This document shows, piece by piece, positions 50,415 to 53,709 of a stretch of DNA of 53,709 nt. Within the stretch, counting starts at the first letter, position 1, and each line of letters opens with the position of its first letter. Made by a program: the position numbers and the translations under genes. The notes under the pieces are model-generated. The model saw only the letters and a list, made by a program, of their open reading frames with translations. It searched no databases and was not told the origin of the DNA. Source of the stretch: Planctomycetota bacterium (lineage in GTDB: Bacteria > Planctomycetota > Phycisphaerae > Phycisphaerales > SM1A02); contig JADFFQ010000019.1 of NCBI GenBank assembly GCA_022568135.1, forward strand, positions 1 to 53,709. Direction: 5' to 3'.

Positions 50415-51080
50415 ATGAAGCTGCACGCTGTCGGCAACGCAATGGTCAAGGTCACCAACTTCGGCGAGATCGAGTTCGGCCGAGGCACATCGCCATCAAG
50501 CGGATCATCGAGGCCCGTCGGTACGCGGCTCGGAACGGTCGTGGCGCGCGGCTACACACTCATCGAACTCATCCTCGTGATGGGCATCCTTGCGCTGGCC
50601 GCAGCGCTGCTGGTGCCGCACCTCGTGGACCGCGACAGCCTGGCCGTCCAGTCGGTGGTTCGCTTGATCATCGCCGATCTGAGCTTCGCTCAGTCGGACG
50701 CATTGGCGAATCAAGAGTACCGTCGCATCCAGTTCTACGCCGACGGCCGGGGGTACTGCCTGTATCGCGTCACCGATGCCGACTTCGCGGCCCCGTTCGA
50801 TCCGAACCTGGTCGATTACGATTACCTTCTTGATCCACTACACGCGCAGCGGGACTATATCGTTGACTTCACTGAAGGCAGCCGATTCGAGGGCATCAGC
50901 ATCAGCGCGGTGAACATTGACGGGGGGACGCGCCAGATCACCTACGACGCGCTGGGCGGGACGGTCGTGGCGGTGGGCACGCCGGGCATCGGGGGCCAGA
51001 TCACAGTTTCATCTCCGTCCGGCGACTACCGGATCGACATCGCGCCGTTTACCGGCAAGTTGACGGTGATCAAGTTATAG
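50415..51080 (+). CDS. GspH/FimT-like pseudopilin
   Basis: A 221-residue prepilin. The leader is long (about 37 residues) and ends ARG, with cleavage expected before YTLIELILVMGILALAAALLVPHL, a GspH-type helix with Glu at +5. The next segment SVVRLIIADLSFAQSDALANQEYRRIQFYADGRGY is typical of GspH/FimT. ATG 50415 has GGGAGTGAG before it. It is the third pilin-like gene of the row and precedes pilM, so it probably belongs to a type IV pilus/type II secretion-like machine. Confidence 0.88.
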   Translation: MKLHAVGNAMVKVTNFGEIEFGRGTSPSSGSSRPVGTRLGTVVARGYTLIELILVMGILALAAALLVPHLVDRDSLAVQSVVRLIIADLSFAQSDALANQEYRRIQFYADGRGYCLYRVTDADFAAPFDPNLVDYDYLLDPLHAQRDYIVDFTEGSRFEGISISAVNIDGGTRQITYDALGGTVVAVGTPGIGGQITVSSPSGDYRIDIAPFTGKLTVIKL

Positions 51081-51127
51081 GCGCAGCGGTCTGGCCGTGG
51101 TCGCCGCGAGCTGATGAGGATAGATGT

Positions 51128-52282
51128 GTGTTCGCAGGGCGCTTTTCGTCGGCAATAGGATCGGTGGGGATCGACCTCGGTACCCGCGGGATCAAGCTGC
51201 TTCAGGTTCGCGAACACGGCGGCGAACTCAAAGTGGTCGGGGCCGGAAGGGTCGATGCCAAAGCCGGCGATTCCTGGGTTGAAGACCGCAAGGCACTGAC
51301 CGATCAACTGCGGGCCGCGTTTGCTTCCGGCGGATTCACCGGCCGGCGGTGCGTGCTCAGTCTCCCTCGCGGCGAGGTCCGCATGCAGTTGGTTCGCCTG
51401 CCGAAGATGCCTGATAGTGATCTGCGCCAGGCAGTCGTGTGGGAAGCCTCGCAGCGCTTTGGATTCGATCGCGAGGCGATGGAGGTGGATGCCATCCGAA
51501 CCGGGGCGTCGCTGCAAGACGGCGAGCGCCGCGACGAGATTCTTCTGATCGCTGTCTCACATGATGTGATCAACGCCTGGGTCGAGCCGGTGATGGCCGC
51601 CGGTCTGCGCCCGATGGCGATCGAGACGCACTTCACGGCATTGGCGCGGGCCTTCAGCCGACAGTCCCGCCGTGAATCCGACCGTTCGGTAACCCGCGTC
51701 GTATTGGATGTCGGCGCCTCGGGTTCTACGGTGATGATTCTTCGCGGCGATCAGATCGCTTTCTGCAAATCGATCTCGGTCGGGGGCGAGCAATTCGACC
51801 AGGCGGTGGCTGAACATCTTCAGATGGACGTGGCAGCGGCAAGGGAGTTGCGGGCGGCCCGCATCGCCGCCGCTACCGATCAGCCCAATGCTCGGCCGAT
51901 CACCGAACCCTCCATTGACCGGGCGGTGTATGACGCGGTCCGGCCGCTGTTGGGTAGTTTCGCGAAAGAGGTGATGCTCTGTATCGGCTACTACGGGGTC
52001 ATGTTCCGGGGCTATCCCCCCCAACGACTGATTCTCACCGGGGGCGATGGGTTGGAGCCGCGACTTGACGAAACGCTCTTCCAGCAGTGCAGGATTCCGG
52101 TGGTGCTCGATGAGGACGGCTCGACCGTCAGTGGTTTGATGGAACCGATCCAGGCCATCCTGCACCGTGCCCCCGGACCGCCGGCGTGGTGGGCGGTGGC
52201 GGCCGGCCTCAGCTTGCGAGGAATCTCGGTGGGCAGATTGAAGAGGCTGCAGGCGGCCGCCTGTGGCACGGAGGCGGCATGA
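51128..52282 (+). CDS. pilM: PilM-like actin-fold assembly protein
   Basis: A 384-residue cytoplasmic protein of the actin/FtsA fold. It has SVGIDLGTRGIKLLQVR near the N-terminus, the PilM-type LPKMPDSDLRQAVVWEASQRFGF, the phosphate-2-like VVLDVGASGSTVMILRGDQI, and the adenosine segment RLILTGGDGLEP. It normally binds the N-terminal tail of PilN and joins the cytoplasmic ring to the inner-membrane platform. GTG 51128 is the start. It overlaps pilN by four bases (ATGA). Confidence 0.9.
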   Translation: MFAGRFSSAIGSVGIDLGTRGIKLLQVREHGGELKVVGAGRVDAKAGDSWVEDRKALTDQLRAAFASGGFTGRRCVLSLPRGEVRMQLVRLPKMPDSDLRQAVVWEASQRFGFDREAMEVDAIRTGASLQDGERRDEILLIAVSHDVINAWVEPVMAAGLRPMAIETHFTALARAFSRQSRRESDRSVTRVVLDVGASGSTVMILRGDQIAFCKSISVGGEQFDQAVAEHLQMDVAAARELRAARIAAATDQPNARPITEPSIDRAVYDAVRPLLGSFAKEVMLCIGYYGVMFRGYPPQRLILTGGDGLEPRLDETLFQQCRIPVVLDEDGSTVSGLMEPIQAILHRAPGPPAWWAVAAGLSLRGISVGRLKRLQAAACGTEAA

Positions 52283-52965
52283 AACAACGCACCATTGATC
52301 TCGTGCCCGATTCGATCCGTGTCCGCAGTCAGGCCGGCGTGGTGGCTGGGCGATATGTCGCTGCCCTCCTGATCGCGATCGCCCTGATGGTGGTGACGGT
52401 TACCCATTCCCGTTTGGTGCTCGATCGGGCTCACAAGCGCTTGCGGGTGGCGGAGGAACAGGCAGACCTGGTTCTGTCGGCGGAAGCCAAGGCTGATCAG
52501 TTGCGATTCAGGCTCGACGACACCCGCGACCAGATCCGCCGCTACAGGCTTATCGCGACGCCGCTGGAGGTCAGTCGGGTCATCGCCACCATCACGAATG
52601 AGTTGCCGAGCAGTGCGACGTTGGATCGAATCGACCTCTTTGCGGGCAGCCGTCGGACGAATCGCTCGGCTCGGAGCAGAGGCATCAGCGATGAGGATGG
52701 ACCGGCTCCGCGCATTCTCAGCGGGGAGCTGAGTGGATTTGCGGCGACGGACCAGGAAGTTGCGGAGATCGTGGCCAGGCTTGAGGCGTTGGGGCTTTTC
52801 AAGCAGGTCGGCCTCAATTTCAGTCGCACCCGCCCGATGCGAGGGCGCGGCGCGCGAGAGTTTCGAATCAGCTTCCGAATCGATATGGACGTTGAATACG
52901 ACGTCGTCGATCGTGCCCGCCCCGAGCTCCAGGCCAGTCAAGAGGGAGCGCACGATGTCCAGTAG
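52279..52965 (+). CDS. pilN: PilN-like inner-membrane platform protein
   Basis: A 228-residue bitopic protein. The short N-terminal tail MKQRTIDLVPDSIRVR is the PilN/GspL-type peptide that docks on PilM (family pattern I-N-L-L-P, here IDLVP). A membrane helix (AALLIAIALMVVTVTHSRLVL) and a coiled coil (HKRLRVAEEQADLVLSAEAKADQL) follow, then a ferredoxin-like periplasmic domain near residues 95-215. The start overlaps the pilM stop. Confidence 0.85.
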   Translation: MKQRTIDLVPDSIRVRSQAGVVAGRYVAALLIAIALMVVTVTHSRLVLDRAHKRLRVAEEQADLVLSAEAKADQLRFRLDDTRDQIRRYRLIATPLEVSRVIATITNELPSSATLDRIDLFAGSRRTNRSARSRGISDEDGPAPRILSGELSGFAATDQEVAEIVARLEALGLFKQVGLNFSRTRPMRGRGAREFRISFRIDMDVEYDVVDRARPELQASQEGAHDVQ

Positions 52966-53527
52966 CAAACATCTTCGGATCGCGATCCTCGCCGTGGTCA
53001 TTGTCGTGACCGTTGGGGGACTGTGGCTGGTCTGGCCGTCCTACCGCGAGGCGAAGGCGCTCAACCATCAAGCCGCCCTGCTTCGCAACAAAGGCGAAGG
53101 CTACAGCATCCAACTCGAAGTGATCGATCGGTTTACTGCCGATCTGGATGAAATGACCCGCCGGGTGGAGACCCAACACAAGGTCATTCCCGAGTCCCCA
53201 GACATCGCCGGGCTGATGCGAGTGCTGTCGATGCCGGTGGACGGGGTGACCATCCGCGACCAAACGTTCACAACCGGCCAGCCCAAAGAAGCCGTGGTCG
53301 GCGGCGATCTCACTGCGATGGCCACGCCTCTGACGATCGACATGGTTGCGCGGTTCGACTCAATTTTCGCGCTGATCCAGGCGGCGGAATCGTTGGACCG
53401 CTTACTGCGTGTCGAGTCATTGAACATTGTCTGCGAGCATCCTGAGGGAGAGGATGAATTGTTCGTCACTGCCTCGGTGAGTCTGGATGTGATCTATGAC
53501 CCGCCGGGGACGAGGGAGGATCGTTGA
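52955..53527 (+). CDS. pilO: PilO-like inner-membrane platform protein
   Basis: A 190-residue bitopic protein with one N-terminal helix (LRIAILAVVIVVTVGGLWLVW), a short coiled coil and a ferredoxin-like periplasmic domain containing PDIAGLMRVLSMPVDGVTIRDQTF and FDSIFALIQAAESLDRLLRVESL, which follows the PilO pattern. It starts 11 bp inside the end of pilN, with GAGGGAG in front. With PilM and PilN it forms the inner-membrane platform of the pilus or secretion machine. Confidence 0.85.
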   Translation: MSSSKHLRIAILAVVIVVTVGGLWLVWPSYREAKALNHQAALLRNKGEGYSIQLEVIDRFTADLDEMTRRVETQHKVIPESPDIAGLMRVLSMPVDGVTIRDQTFTTGQPKEAVVGGDLTAMATPLTIDMVARFDSIFALIQAAESLDRLLRVESLNIVCEHPEGEDELFVTASVSLDVIYDPPGTREDR

Positions 53528-53528
53528 G

Positions 53529-53709
53529 ATGGTCTTGGCGCTCAGGCGACTGTGGATTCAGATCACCTCCGACCGCAAGCGATTCGGCATCCTGTGCGCG
53601 ATGTTGGCGGTGGGGCTGCTGTTGTGGGCGCGAATAATCGTGACTTCCAATCTGCCGCGCACGGCCGTGGCCGATGATCCCAAGCCGCCGGCCAGGGGAG
53701 GTTTACAGC
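53529..53709 (+). CDS. Bitopic protein at the end of the pil operon, 3' end outside window
   Basis: ATG 53529 lies one base after the pilO stop and the frame is open to the window end (60 residues). The visible part is a short basic N-terminus (MVLALRRLWIQITSDRKRFG), a helix (ILCAMLAVGLLLWARIIVT) and a Pro-rich start of an exported region. It is probably the next subunit of the pilMNO operon, in the place of PilP or a general-secretion-like anchor; the family cannot be told from this part. Confidence 0.7.
   Translation, partial: MVLALRRLWIQITSDRKRFGILCAMLAVGLLLWARIIVTSNLPRTAVADDPKPPARGGLQ

Overview
The window is a GC-rich (roughly 60%) stretch of a bacterial chromosome, most likely from a planctomycete of the Phycisphaerae type. 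This rests on two large secreted beta-propeller proteins ending in paired 'GC-type' dockerin-like calcium loops, prepilins with an RRAFTLIE-type leader, an exosortase/EpsI pair, small membrane proteins with terminal zinc ribbons, and many short palindromes. Taxonomy is inferred from gene style only.

Region 1 (1-5.5 kb) is accessory DNA. It holds two tandem MNT/HEPN toxin-antitoxin-type pairs sharing a 127-bp identical block, a stand-alone trypsin-like peptidase, a membrane zinc-ribbon protein, and three copies of a short conserved reading frame (NRIIEFFERHIDNPRPAP). A tRNA-Ala(GGC) gene follows, with a decayed copy of its 3' half about 1 kb downstream, and then an NHL-propeller/dockerin protein. 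Region 2 (5.7-16 kb) carries a periplasmic metallo-beta-lactamase-fold hydrolase, a Tat-exported PLP enzyme, a GT2 glycosyltransferase translationally coupled to a methyltransferase that has an in-frame amber codon, a GT-C membrane protein, a PilZ protein, a sarcosine-oxidase-like flavoenzyme, and divergent proA and proB. Region 3 (16-22 kb) has a membrane-anchored, histone-H1-like protein, tandem palindromes, a DUF4357 protein, an HtrA-like protease, an orphan MNT gene whose HEPN partner is truncated, and lipA.

Region 4 (22-36 kb) is the core of the window: an exopolysaccharide/exosortase locus on one strand. It encodes a Wza-like SLBB lipoprotein, an exosortase, EpsI, a 1606-residue TPR protein, a Wzz/BY-kinase fusion with a defective P-loop, a sugar-nucleotide epimerase and a WecA/MraY-like initiating transferase. 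A low-molecular-weight phosphatase and a fructosamine-kinase homologue follow as a separate coupled pair that looks like a protein-deglycation module. A RAYT transposase with flanking REP palindromes comes next (37.9-38.5 kb).

Region 5 (38.5-45.6 kb) holds a feoA-feoB-small-Cys-protein operon with a readable promoter and an operator-like palindrome, then serC, serA and a DUF1015 gene, and a PilZ-like protein. Region 6 (46-53.7 kb) holds a giant repeat propeller/dockerin protein, a major pseudopilin with its own terminator, and a pseudopilin-PilMNO cluster that runs off the window end.
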